This document shows, in pieces, positions 50,538-58,630 of a DNA stretch of 64,000 nucleotides. The position numbers and the translations under genes are program-made. How positions within the stretch are numbered: the first letter of the stretch is position 1; every line of letters begins with the position of its first letter. Source of the DNA: BAIKAL-G1 sp943369525 (lineage in GTDB: Bacteria > Cyanobacteriota > Cyanobacteriia > PCC-6307 > Cyanobiaceae); the NCBI GenBank assembly GCA_943369525.1, contig CALRNL020000003.1:124001-188000 (forward strand), in the 5' to 3' direction. The notes below the pieces were generated by a model. That model did not search any database, was not told the DNA's origin, and saw only the letters and a list, made by a program, of their open reading frames with translations.

Positions 50538-50572
50538 GGGCTGATAGGGGCTCAGGCAGCTCGGGCCTGGCC

Positions 50573-50791
50573 CTAAACCTGCTGGCGTTTGTTGGCGCTG
50601 GGCAACCACAGGGCCAGGGCGATGCCGGCCAGGTCGAGCCAGAGGAGGCGACCAAAAATGCTGGCGGCCAGCAGGAACACCACGCCAATAATGCGCATCA
50701 GCAGGCCGACCACGTCGTCGCTCCTCAGCCCGCCCAGCAGGCAGAGCCCCAGGCCAGCGGCCACCAGGATGAGGGTGATCCCCCAGGGCAT
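50573..50791 (-). CDS. Small two-span membrane protein
   Basis: 72 residues, start ATG 50791 (MPWGITLILVAAGLGLCLLGG). Two hydrophobic segments separated by a polar loop (LRSDDVVGLLMRI), the second being IGVVFLLAASIFGRLLWLDLAGIALALW. Basic C-terminus (SANKRQQV). No domain recognised. It is convergent with trmH. Confidence 0.62.
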   Translation of the reverse strand: MPWGITLILVAAGLGLCLLGGLRSDDVVGLLMRIIGVVFLLAASIFGRLLWLDLAGIALALWLPSANKRQQV

Positions 50792-51122
50792 CGACTCAAA
50801 CGAGAAACTGGTCAAAACCCTAGGGGAGCCGGCCGGCGCCATCTGTTCACCACAAACGCCCAGGCCCCGAGCTCTGGCCACTGGACGCTGGGAAAGGGTT
50901 TCCCCAGCGAAACACGGGGTCTTCAACGGAAACTGGTTTCCTCAACGGAAGCAGGGGTCCCCAACGGAAACCGGGGTCCCCAGCGCAAGTCGGGGTCCTC
51001 AACGCAAGTCGGGGTCCCCAACGGAAACCGGTTTCCCCAACGCAAGCCGCTCTCGCCACTGGAAGGGGAACTGGGGCTGGTGATCAAAATGGTTGATAAT
51101 GACAGTCTTGTGTTAGATCTCC
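50792..51122. other. Divergent intergenic region of about 330 bp holding a 19-bp array
   Basis: Separates the small membrane protein gene (minus) from the methyltransferase gene (plus). Most of it is the tandem array 50896-51067. Downstream of the array GATAATG (51091-51097) is a plausible -10 for the plus-strand gene. Confidence 0.6.
50896..51067. repeat. 19-bp tandem repeat array, about 9 units
   Basis: Seven central units are exactly 19 bp apart (50916, 50935, 50954, 50973, 50992, 51011, 51030), flanked by a 20-bp unit and a diverged 19-bp unit. Consensus GGGGTCCCCAACGGAAACC with variants in which GTC is TTT and GGAAACC is GCAAGTC. Adjacent units create palindromes such as GGAAACCGGTTTCC (51022-51035) and GGGGTCCCC, so the array can fold into hairpins or present repeated protein sites. 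It lies upstream of the methyltransferase gene. Confidence 0.9.
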
Positions 51123-51857
51123 ATGGACCTAAACGACTGGCTGGCCACGTCACCGCGCCGGCTCAACAGCTTGGTGGAGGCCCTTGGTTGCAAGAGCTAC
51201 CTAGAAATTGGTGTCAGTCAGGGTGTCACCTTCAACGCCGTCAACGTCGAAACCAAGACCGGCGTTGATCCCGATTTTCAGTTTGATTGGCAGGCCCGCC
51301 ACGATGGGGTCAAAACGCGGCTGCTGTCCCTGGGCAGCGATCAGTTCTTTGCCGAGGAGCCAGCGGCCAGTTGCTTTGATTTAATCTTTATTGACGGGCT
51401 CCACACCTACGACCAAACCTATCGCGACCTCCAAAACGCCTTGCTCCACAGCCACCCTGGCACGGTCATCTTGATCGATGACACGATTCCTGTTGATGCC
51501 TATTCCTGCTGTCGTGATCAGGATGAGGCCATTGGGCTAAGGGAACAATCCACTGGCATCGCCAACGCGATGTGGCATGGCGATACTTACAAAATCATGC
51601 CATTCATTCACCTGTTCCATCCGGCCTATCACTACTGCACCCTGATCGATCAAGGCAATCCCCAAACGCTACTTTGGCGCGGAGCGCAGCCGCGGGAGGT
51701 GGACCCGCTTGCCTCGATGAACACCCTCTGGAGCCTGGACAATCTGGCCGCCTGTGACTATCTCTGGATGCGGCGCAATTTTCAGCTATTTAACCCCGTG
51801 GGCGAAGGGGAGGGATTGGCGATGGCAGTCAATGGCTCCCGTGCCCGTTGTAGTTGA
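51123..51857 (+). CDS. Class I SAM-dependent methyltransferase (Methyltransf_24-like)
   Basis: 244 residues. Rossmann-like SAM domain: KSYLEIGVSQGVTFNAVNVETKTGVDPD (motif I E/DxGxxxG form), then FDLIFIDGLHTYDQTYRDLQNALLHSHPGTVILIDDTIP (motifs for the central strands). The pattern matches the Methyltransf_24 type often found in polysaccharide or secondary glycosylation clusters. Start ATG 51123. It is 6 nt upstream of the broken membrane protein gene, so probably in one operon. Lower GC than housekeeping genes. Confidence 0.82.
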   Translation: MDLNDWLATSPRRLNSLVEALGCKSYLEIGVSQGVTFNAVNVETKTGVDPDFQFDWQARHDGVKTRLLSLGSDQFFAEEPAASCFDLIFIDGLHTYDQTYRDLQNALLHSHPGTVILIDDTIPVDAYSCCRDQDEAIGLREQSTGIANAMWHGDTYKIMPFIHLFHPAYHYCTLIDQGNPQTLLWRGAQPREVDPLASMNTLWSLDNLAACDYLWMRRNFQLFNPVGEGEGLAMAVNGSRARCS

Positions 51858-51863
51858 GCATCG

Positions 51864-53396
51864 ATGCAACTCCCTTTTTTGGTGAATAAGCAAAGGCCTC
51901 CGGTCGCGAGGGGGCTGGACCACGCTTTATTGGTTGTGTTGGCGGCATTGATCTTTTTCTTGACCGCCACCACAGCCAATGGCCTGTTCCCTGGCGATCT
52001 GGGTCGTTGGTTGGGGGATCCCTTGGCATTGGGCCCATGCCTGGCTGGTCAGGCGCAATCCTGTGGCGCAATCAGTAAATTCCCCCTCGGTTACACACTC
52101 AATTCCTGGCTGCTGATCGAAGCGGCTCGCCATGCGATCAAGATTCCAGTGTTCCTGGCAGCTCTCAATAGCCTGGTGCTGGCGCTGCCCCTTCTACTGC
52201 TTAGGTTCTCCCCATCTAGCCAGGATTTGTTCAAGGGTTGGGGGCTCTTTATGGGGCTGTGGCTGCTAACGCCCATTCCCAGATTTTATCTTTTTACGGG
52301 CTCGCTTGAAGTGCAAGCAGGCGTCGTGACTGGCCTGGCCATTGTGCTCACCGTTAGGGCTTTGCTCGCTAGGGATGGGCAGGGATGGCGCACCCAAGGG
52401 CCAAGCCGAAGCGCCATCCTGTTCTGCAATGGTTTGTGGTTCATCGCTTGTCCATATAAGGATACCGCGGTTATCACGTTTGCGCTGGCTGGCCTGCTGC
52501 TCCTGGTCCCTGATCACGCATGGCGAGGATTGGCAGGGCAAGGGATGGGGCGTCTTCATCGTGGTGGCAGGGAAAAAGCCATGACGGCCCAGGGGAGGGC
52601 CAAGAGTTTCCTGCTCAGCAAGCATCAGTTTGGGGCGCTTTGGCTGACCCTGCCTGGGCCCATTGCTGCCCTCCTGGCTGAAGTGGGCTTTAACTTGATG
52701 CGCTATCGGAGCCTCCTACCTGAGGCCTACCTGAATGAGGCCAGACTAACTTCAACTCCAGCCTTCTTTCGCCTGTAAAGCTTGTTTTGGAGTGTGGCCT
52801 CCCCCAATGGTGGCCTCATGGTGTTTTAGGGGCTCTGCTTTGCCGTGCTAGGACTATTTGGTCTAAGGCGAATCCAACGGAATCACTGCAAATTTATAGC
52901 TATCAAGGCTGCCATCCTTTGGGCCTTGATCAGCATGGTTGGCCTAAGTCTGTGGTGGAATCCCTTTGGCTGGGAGAGTTGGGGGCATCGCTTGATGGTG
53001 CCAGCCATGGTGGCGATTGTGATTGCTACTTGGGAGGTCCTGACCAGCCCTGGGCCACTTCTGGTCCTGCCGGCGCAAGGCGCCAGCTTGGCCGAGCTGC
53101 CCAGCCAAGCCGGGCCTAGCCAGCGCAAGCCTTTACCCCAACTGGCTCTGCTTGCCAGTTACTTGCTTGTTTCCATGCTGGTCGTTGTGTCGCTTCCCTA
53201 TGTATCGCTTGGCTATCGGGCCAACGGGATGGACGTGCGTCACCATCCTGCCCCGGCACTCCGCCATTGTGCCAAGATGATGGGCCTGCTTAATCGTATT
53301 CCCGTGGAAAGGCATCTCGCTGATGTTTATAGTAATGAACTTTGGCGCCAATGTGCCCTGGAAAGTTACCGCCATAATCCAAGCTTGGCCCGGTAA
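51864..53396 (+). pseudogene. Large membrane protein gene interrupted by two in-frame stops
   Basis: Two open parts, 51864-52778 and 52830-53396, are in the same reading frame. They are separated only by TAA (52776-52778), 16 codons and TAG (52827-52829). The 16 codons between encode SLFWSVASPNGGLMVF, which continues the hydrophobic pattern on both sides, so the whole would be one protein of about 510 residues with roughly ten membrane segments and a C-terminal extracytoplasmic end (RHCAKMMGLLNRIPVERHLADVYSNELWRQC). It resembles a GT-C-type glycosyltransferase or polymer-associated membrane protein, but no catalytic motif is certain. The simplest reading is two recent nonsense changes (for example a Lys AAA to TAA and a Trp TGG to TAG) with no frameshift. 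Confidence 0.72.
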
Positions 53397-53468
53397 TTGC
53401 CCCTGCATTGCTTTTCATTTTTTGCCTGGAAGCTATGGCTAGGGGCTTTTGTTGTGGGGCTCGGCGGG

Positions 53469-53555
53469 CTAGGCCATTAACCCCTCGGCCATGGCGATCA
53501 AGGTTTTGATGTGCTTCTCGTAGAGGTTGGCCTGTTGCTGGGCAGGTAAGTCTTG
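53469..53555 (-). pseudogene. Remnant of a gene 3' end
   Basis: A 28-codon frame without start codon encodes QDLPAQQQANLYEKHIKT then LIAMAEGLMA and a TAG stop. Its protein-like composition (helical, charged) in otherwise non-coding DNA suggests the C-terminus of a lost gene. It lies 34 nt downstream of the TPR-glycosyltransferase stop on the same strand. It is too short to identify. Confidence 0.35.
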
Positions 53556-53588
53556 TCAAGTCTATTGTTAAAAAATGGGAAGAATGGC

Positions 53589-55811
53589 TTATGGCTGGTC
53601 GGCAAGGAATTGGCTGAGGGCATCGCGCACTTCTGCGATGACGGGCTCCCAATCGTTGGCTTGCTCCTGGCGAAATAGCCGCATGGTGGGGTACCAGGGG
53701 GTGGTTGATCCTTCCAGGCCCCAGCGCCAATCGGGCATGTATTTGAGGAGGAGCCAGGTTGGGCGACCGAGGGCACCGGCCAAGTGGGCAACGGACGTGT
53801 CGGAGGTAATCACGAGATCGCAGGCTTGCAGAATTGAGAGGGTTTCCACGAAATCCCAGGCCTGATCAACCTCCGCTTGACAATCCACAAAACGTGAACG
53901 AAATGGGCAGCCTGCCAGTTGTTCCGATCCCGGGCCTTTTTGCAGGGAGACCAGCTCAAATCCTGGCAAGGCCACCAGCGGGGCATAGGTGTCCAAGGGG
54001 AAGGAGCGGCCGCGGAAATAGGATGCTTCCGACTCGGGATTGCCCTGCCAGTTGAGCCCAATCAGGCGATTGCCTGGCTGGGGCCGCAGTAGGGAAGCCC
54101 AACGCGCGCCACTTTGGGGCTCTACAGTTAGGTAGGGAGCCTCAATAATCACCGCTTCATTGTTGATGCCAAGCAAGCCCAGCAACGATGCCATTGGGTA
54201 CCAGGCGGCCTTGTCCATCACCAGATAGGGCTCATGCACCGAATGGACATCGGTGAAGCCACCGTAATGGCGCAACAGGCTGTGGAATTTGGGTTCGGCC
54301 AGGATCGTGATCCTGGGGATGCCGAGCCCGAGTATGAGGCTGTAGCGCATGAATTGCACCACGTCGCCGGCGCCCTGCTCGGCCACAATTAACAGCTCGT
54401 CGAGTTCGCTCAGCCCATCCCACTTGTCTAGGCCCTTTGGCAGCCAAAGGGCCCCAACTAGTTCGAGGCGAGCCTCGTAAAGGGGCCAAGCTTCGTCAAA
54501 TTGGCGATACATCAGCAGGGCCAGGCCCAGGCTGAGGCGGCCCATCACAAACCCGGGTGCAAAGGTTTGCAGGTTGCGCAATGTGGCGAGATCCGGGCCC
54601 TCGTGGCGCTGGTGATGGAGCACATTGCCCAGGGCCAACCAGGCAGCAGGCGAGAAGGGGTTGAGTAGAATGGACGTGCGGAAACAAGCCTGCGCTTCGG
54701 CGAGGGCGTGAAACTCGATATAAAGATTGCCAAAGTTATGGTGAAGCGGGCCGAGGGTTGCGCCATGGCACAGGGCATGCAAATGGGCATCAATCGCCTT
54801 GGTTGTTTCTTTTTGGGCTTCAAAGGCAAGGGCAAGATTTCCCCAGGCATCTGCTCTTTTGGCCTCGATTTCAATGATTTTGGTGAAGAGATTGGCTGCC
54901 TTTTGCGGATCATGGCTGAGCAGTAATACGCCGATGGGAATGACAACTTCAGGGGTGGTTGGATAGAGCTCCAGGAGGCTGCTGGCTTGGTTCAGTTGTC
55001 GCTCCGTTTCACCGGCCAGGCCGAGGAGCTCCAGGGCCTCCAGCTGCCAACCCCAGGCTTGGCCATGGGCGGGGGCCAGATCCAACAACTCCAGGGCGCG
55101 ATTGAGCTGGCCGGCGTTTACAAACTGCCGAACCAGGGCTTGAAAGCGAGCGGGGTTGATTTGGGCCGGTTCCACCAGGGCTTCAAGCTGCAATCGTGTG
55201 GCCTCCCGGCGATCCCCCTCGGCTGTCAAGGCGCCGGCCGGCAACGAGGCCAGGCCTAAACAACTGCTGAAACCTTCGGGGCTATCGCGATCGATCGACT
55301 GGAAAAGAGCGGTGGCCTCCTGATGGCGGCCGTCATTCGCCATCAACTGGGCCAAGGCCAACAGGGCCGGTTGCCAGGTTGGATGCAGCTCCAGCGTTTG
55401 GCGCCATATCGCTTCCGCCTCTACGGCATTGCCACAAAGGATCAGCGCCGAAGCCAAATTGTGCAGCCGTTGGGGATCGTGGGGTTCGGCGGCAAGCAAT
55501 TGCCGGTAGAGGGCCAGGCCTTCCCCTTGGCGACCGGTTTTCATTAATTCGCCGGCCAGGCGTTGGCGGAGCTCGGGCGCTTCGGGCAGGGCGGCGACCG
55601 CCGCTTGCCACAGGGGGATCTGCTCGATGTCCAGGGAGCCAACGGGGACGAGGCTGGCGCTGGCTTGGCGGGGCCAGGCACTGCTGAGCACGGGCTGGTA
55701 AAGGGGCGCCAGGCTCTCGTGATAGGCCTGAACGGCAAGCTGGTGCGCTTCAAGGGCATCGCCCTCAGACGGCGCGCCAGCGATTGGAGTTTCGAATGGG
55801 CTGGTTGTCAT
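53589..55811 (-). CDS. TPR-repeat protein with GT9-like glycosyltransferase C-terminus
   Basis: 740 residues. Residues about 60-440 contain about nine tetratricopeptide-type repeats (LRQRLAGELMKTGRQGEGLALYRQLLAAEPHDP, ALLALAQLMANDGRHQEATALFQ, GNLALAFEAQKETTKAIDAHLHAL, NFGNLYIEFHALAEAQACFRTSILLNP). The C-terminal 300 residues show a GT-B-like pattern seen in TPR-linked transferases: LLIVAEQGAGDVVQFMRYSLIL, RLIGLNWQGNPESEASYFRGRSFPLDTYAPL, FELVSLQKGPGSEQL, and WDFVETLSILQACDLVITSDTSVAHLAGALGRPTWLLLKYMPDWRW. This architecture is known in cyanobacterial and proteobacterial glycosylation loci. Possible targets are the pilins 1.2 kb away or an envelope glycan. Lower GC than the core. Confidence 0.85.
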   Translation of the reverse strand: MTTSPFETPIAGAPSEGDALEAHQLAVQAYHESLAPLYQPVLSSAWPRQASASLVPVGSLDIEQIPLWQAAVAALPEAPELRQRLAGELMKTGRQGEGLALYRQLLAAEPHDPQRLHNLASALILCGNAVEAEAIWRQTLELHPTWQPALLALAQLMANDGRHQEATALFQSIDRDSPEGFSSCLGLASLPAGALTAEGDRREATRLQLEALVEPAQINPARFQALVRQFVNAGQLNRALELLDLAPAHGQAWGWQLEALELLGLAGETERQLNQASSLLELYPTTPEVVIPIGVLLLSHDPQKAANLFTKIIEIEAKRADAWGNLALAFEAQKETTKAIDAHLHALCHGATLGPLHHNFGNLYIEFHALAEAQACFRTSILLNPFSPAAWLALGNVLHHQRHEGPDLATLRNLQTFAPGFVMGRLSLGLALLMYRQFDEAWPLYEARLELVGALWLPKGLDKWDGLSELDELLIVAEQGAGDVVQFMRYSLILGLGIPRITILAEPKFHSLLRHYGGFTDVHSVHEPYLVMDKAAWYPMASLLGLLGINNEAVIIEAPYLTVEPQSGARWASLLRPQPGNRLIGLNWQGNPESEASYFRGRSFPLDTYAPLVALPGFELVSLQKGPGSEQLAGCPFRSRFVDCQAEVDQAWDFVETLSILQACDLVITSDTSVAHLAGALGRPTWLLLKYMPDWRWGLEGSTTPWYPTMRLFRQEQANDWEPVIAEVRDALSQFLADQP

Positions 55812-55817
55812 GGTTGC

Positions 55818-56696
55818 TTAGGACTCCTGCGGCCGACGACCCGCGCCACTGAGCCAGGCCTCCAGCCCCTCCCCTAAAAAGGACAGGCCCAGCACCAGGG
55901 CGAACATGGCCAGGCCCGGATAAAGGGCCGTCCACCAGATGCCGGTGGGCACGGCGCCGAGGGCCTGGTGCAGGTCACTGCCCCATTCGGGAATCGATTC
56001 GGGCAGGCCCAGGCCGAGGAAGCCCAGGCCGCCGAGCACCAACACCGCATCGGCCGCGTTGAGGCTCAGCAGCACCGGCACGGTGGTGATCACGTTGCGA
56101 AACAGGTAACGGCGCAGGATCCACAGGGGGCTGGCGCCAAGGGAGCGGGCCGCCTCCACAAACAACTCCGCCTTCACCTGGGCAGTTTGGTTGCGCACCA
56201 CCCGGAAATACTGGGGCACATACACGACGCACAGGGCCGCAGCGGCGTTGGGCAGGCCCTTGCCCAGCAAAAAGGCCAACACCACCGAGAGCAACAACAC
56301 CGGCAAGGTGTAAATGGTGTCCATCACCAGCACCAACAGCCGATCCAGGCCGCCGCCCAGGTAGCCGCTGAGCATGCCCAGGGGCACGCCGATCAGGGTG
56401 GCCAGCAGCAGGGCCAGGGCCACCACCTGGAGGGCCACGCCACTGCCGGCCAGGGTGCGGGCGCAGACATCGCGGCCGAGCCGGTCGGTGCCGCACCAAT
56501 GGCTGGCGGACGGGGGCGCGTAAATGGGATTATCCAGGCCCCCATTGGCATCTGGGAGCAGGCCCAGGTGCCCCAAGAGCGGCGTGACCAGCGCGATGAG
56601 GGCGTAGATCGCCACGATCGCCAGCCCCCAGCGGGCTAGGCGGCCGGCCAGTCCCACTCCAATCGGCCCCAGGGGATCAGGCAAAGCTGGCGCCAA
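55818..56696 (-). CDS. ABC transporter permease of the DppC/OppC type
   Basis: 292 residues, TTG start. Six membrane segments (IVAIYALIALVTPLLG, ALQVVALALLLATLIGVPLGML, LVLVMDTIYTLPVLLLSVVLAFLLG and three more). N-terminal GTDRLGRDVCARTLAGSGVALQV and the EAA-like loop VEAARSLGASPLWILRRYLFRN identify a peptide/nickel-type (BPD) inner membrane permease. The partner permease, ATPases and binding protein are not adjacent, so it is an orphan here; they may be elsewhere in the genome. It ends 7 nt from the TPR-glycosyltransferase start on the same strand. The start could also be the GTG 13 codons later. Confidence 0.88.
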   Translation of the reverse strand: MAPALPDPLGPIGVGLAGRLARWGLAIVAIYALIALVTPLLGHLGLLPDANGGLDNPIYAPPSASHWCGTDRLGRDVCARTLAGSGVALQVVALALLLATLIGVPLGMLSGYLGGGLDRLLVLVMDTIYTLPVLLLSVVLAFLLGKGLPNAAAALCVVYVPQYFRVVRNQTAQVKAELFVEAARSLGASPLWILRRYLFRNVITTVPVLLSLNAADAVLVLGGLGFLGLGLPESIPEWGSDLHQALGAVPTGIWWTALYPGLAMFALVLGLSFLGEGLEAWLSGAGRRPQES

Positions 56697-56972
56697 TACA
56701 AGCGATAAGCAATTCTATGGGAAGGCCCTAAACCCTAGGACTTTCCGAATTGGGCGGCAGCCGAATGACAATGGAACCCTCGTCCTGGCGATCCAGATCG
56801 CTGACTCCCTGCATATAAACCACGTGCCGAGGTTAGTCAATCGACCTGGGTCGATAAATTCCCGACAAGTCGATCAATCCCGTTATGACTTCGCTAAAAC
56901 GGGGTTGACCTGTTGACCGCTGGGGCCAACGTGGATAGGATTAGTCTTGTTGATGCATCAACTTTGCCCCAA
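56697..56972. other. Upstream region of the first pilin gene
   Basis: Contains TCGACC-TGG-GTCGA palindrome (56844-56857) with further GTCGAT words nearby and a TATAAA (56815-56820), plus a block CTTCGCTAAAACGGGGTTGA at 56889-56908 that is repeated with changes upstream of the second pilin gene. These are candidate regulator or promoter elements. Confidence 0.5.
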
Positions 56973-57404
56973 ATGAACAGCAAAACCCAGCTGCAGCTGC
57001 TGCGTCAGCTGCGAACACGGCAATCCTTGGTTAAGCAGGGCTTTACCTTGGTGGAACTAATGATCGTGGTGGCGATCATCGGCCTGCTCTCGGCCGTGGC
57101 TCTGCCCCAGTTCCTCGGTGCCCGCCAAAGGGCTGATTCCAAGTCCAAAATCGGCGAGCTGGTAGGCATTGCCAAGGAATGCGCCACCTTTCAGATTGAA
57201 GCAGACATAGCTGCAACTCCTATTCGAACCCCGACTGGTACAAGCGTTACTTGTGGCGGTTCCTCCGTTAGCGCAAGATCCATTTCCTCTCAGGCTTGGA
57301 GCGGCACAGTTGCTGTTACCTGCTTGACTACCACAATATCCGCTCAAACTCGAGCGATTATTACAGTCAATACGGATGGTTCCATGACCTGTGCTGGTGT
57401 TTGA
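56973..57404 (+). CDS. Type IV major pilin-like protein, copy 1
   Basis: 143-residue prepilin. A long leader of about 22 residues (MNSKTQLQLLRQLRTRQSLVKQ) ends with G before the class III cleavage site, and the mature protein starts FTLVELMIVVAIIGLLSAVALPQF with Glu5, the conserved pilin hydrophobic helix. The C-terminal domain contains four Cys (KECATF, SVTCGG, AVTCLT, SMTCAGV) that could form two disulfides. The N-terminal two-thirds is nearly identical to the next gene; differences cluster in the C-terminus. Start ATG 56973. Confidence 0.93.
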   Translation: MNSKTQLQLLRQLRTRQSLVKQGFTLVELMIVVAIIGLLSAVALPQFLGARQRADSKSKIGELVGIAKECATFQIEADIAATPIRTPTGTSVTCGGSSVSARSISSQAWSGTVAVTCLTTTISAQTRAIITVNTDGSMTCAGV

Positions 57405-57562
57405 CGAATTGAGTATAGGCTCGATTTATTCGTTTCGAGATTAAACCCAAATTTTCGCCTATTGGTTCAACCCTGTATTAGGCTTCGTTAAAATGGGGTT
57501 GATCCATATACCGCTAGGGCCATTACTTCCACTGGATTCTTTGCTTGCATGCCTCTTCTCAT

Positions 57563-57997
57563 ATGAACAGCAAAACGCAGCTGCAGCTGCTCCACCAGCT
57601 GCGAACTCGCCAATCCATTGTTAAGCAGGGCTTTACCTTGGTTGAGCTGATGATCGTGGTGGCGATCATCGGCCTGCTATCGGCCGTGGCCCTGCCCCAG
57701 TTCCTCGGTGCTCGCTCAAGGGCTGATTCCAAGTCCAAAATCGGCGAGCTGGTAGGCATTGCCAAGGAATGCGCCATCTTCCAGATTGAAGCAGACATAG
57801 CTGCAACTCCTATTCGAACCCCGTCTGGTACAACCGTTATTTGTGGCGGTTCCCCCGCTACCACAAGATCCCTTACCTCTCAGGCTTGGAGTGGCGCAGG
57901 TACTGTTAGATGCTTGAATACCACAATATCCACTCAAACTCGAGCGATTATTACAGTCAATACGGATGGTTCCATGGCCTGTGCTGGTGCTGCTTGA
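57563..57997 (+). CDS. Type IV major pilin-like protein, copy 2
   Basis: 144-residue paralogue of the previous gene. Same leader, same cleavage site KQG-FTLVELMIVVAIIG, same four Cys (KECAIF, TVICGG, TVRCLN, SMACAG). The middle, GGSPATTRSLTSQAWSGAG, differs from copy 1 (GGSSVSARSISSQAWSGTV). The intergenic spacer upstream also matches copy 1's upstream block, so the whole unit (about 590 bp) was duplicated in tandem. Start ATG 57563. Confidence 0.93.
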   Translation: MNSKTQLQLLHQLRTRQSIVKQGFTLVELMIVVAIIGLLSAVALPQFLGARSRADSKSKIGELVGIAKECAIFQIEADIAATPIRTPSGTTVICGGSPATTRSLTSQAWSGAGTVRCLNTTISTQTRAIITVNTDGSMACAGAA

Positions 57998-58630
57998 CGA
58001 TTTGAGTCAAGTCTCAATTTATTTGTTTCGGGATTAACTCCTTGCTGGTTGTATTTAGATAAATTTGCTAAGTAGGCCTGGTTTTGACCAGGATTTGTTC
58101 AATTCCTGGTCAAATAAAGAATAAAGGTGCTTGAATTCAAGGCTTTTTCGTTTTCTGAAACAAGCTTTGTTAAAGGGGTTATTCTGCTGCTTGAAGGGCA
58201 TGTCATTCCCATGATGATTGGCTTGTCCTGGGTTTATGGCCTGTTGGCCAGAATTGTCAATGAAGTTTCCGGTCACCGCTTTCCCTTGATCCAGGCCTCG
58301 ATTGCGTTCCGATTCAGAGATCCAGATGGCATTGGAGTCGATCGCGAGTGCACGAGTGGGCTAGGGCTGCCCGATTGCCTCCAGGCAATGATTTAGGGCC
58401 CCATTGGGATGGGTCTGTCCAGGATGGCTTTCCTGCCCGTGGGTCCGAGATGGGTTGGCTGGGCAATTCAATTGCGGCTGCCTAGGGAGTGAGGTTCGAT
58501 GGGGTGTTGCCGCCGCCCTTGGGTGCCGCACTGGCCTAGCGCGAGCCACCCTTCGCCAACGCTAATCGTCGGCTCGGGGTTAGATCCCAAGCCCCTCTTT
58601 TTGGCCCTAACCTAGGACGCAAGCAAAGGG
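57998..58630. other. Region after the pilins, about 630 bp, with competing hairpins
   Basis: Lower GC. CCTGGT (58077-58082)/ACCAGG (58087-58092) and GACCAGGA (58086-58093)/TCCTGGTC (58104-58111) are two perfect stems that share bases and cannot form together. No T tract follows. The frames in the rest are not convincing as genes. Confidence 0.5.
58077..58111 (+). promoter_or_regulatory. Two mutually exclusive hairpins after the second pilin gene
   Basis: A 6-bp stem with a 4-nt loop and an 8-bp stem with a 10-nt loop share the ACCAGG segment. Such a pair could act as a termination or antitermination switch, or as an RNA stability element for the pilin transcript, about 80 nt after the second pilin stop. 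Confidence 0.45.

Noticed and set aside
50896..51067. CRISPR array
   Set aside because: Repeats are 19 bp, directly adjacent and without spacers, and no cas genes are present.
58127..58396. 89-codon plus frame after the pilins
   Set aside because: The N-terminal half is plausible but the rest looks random, with no ribosome binding site and no recognisable family.
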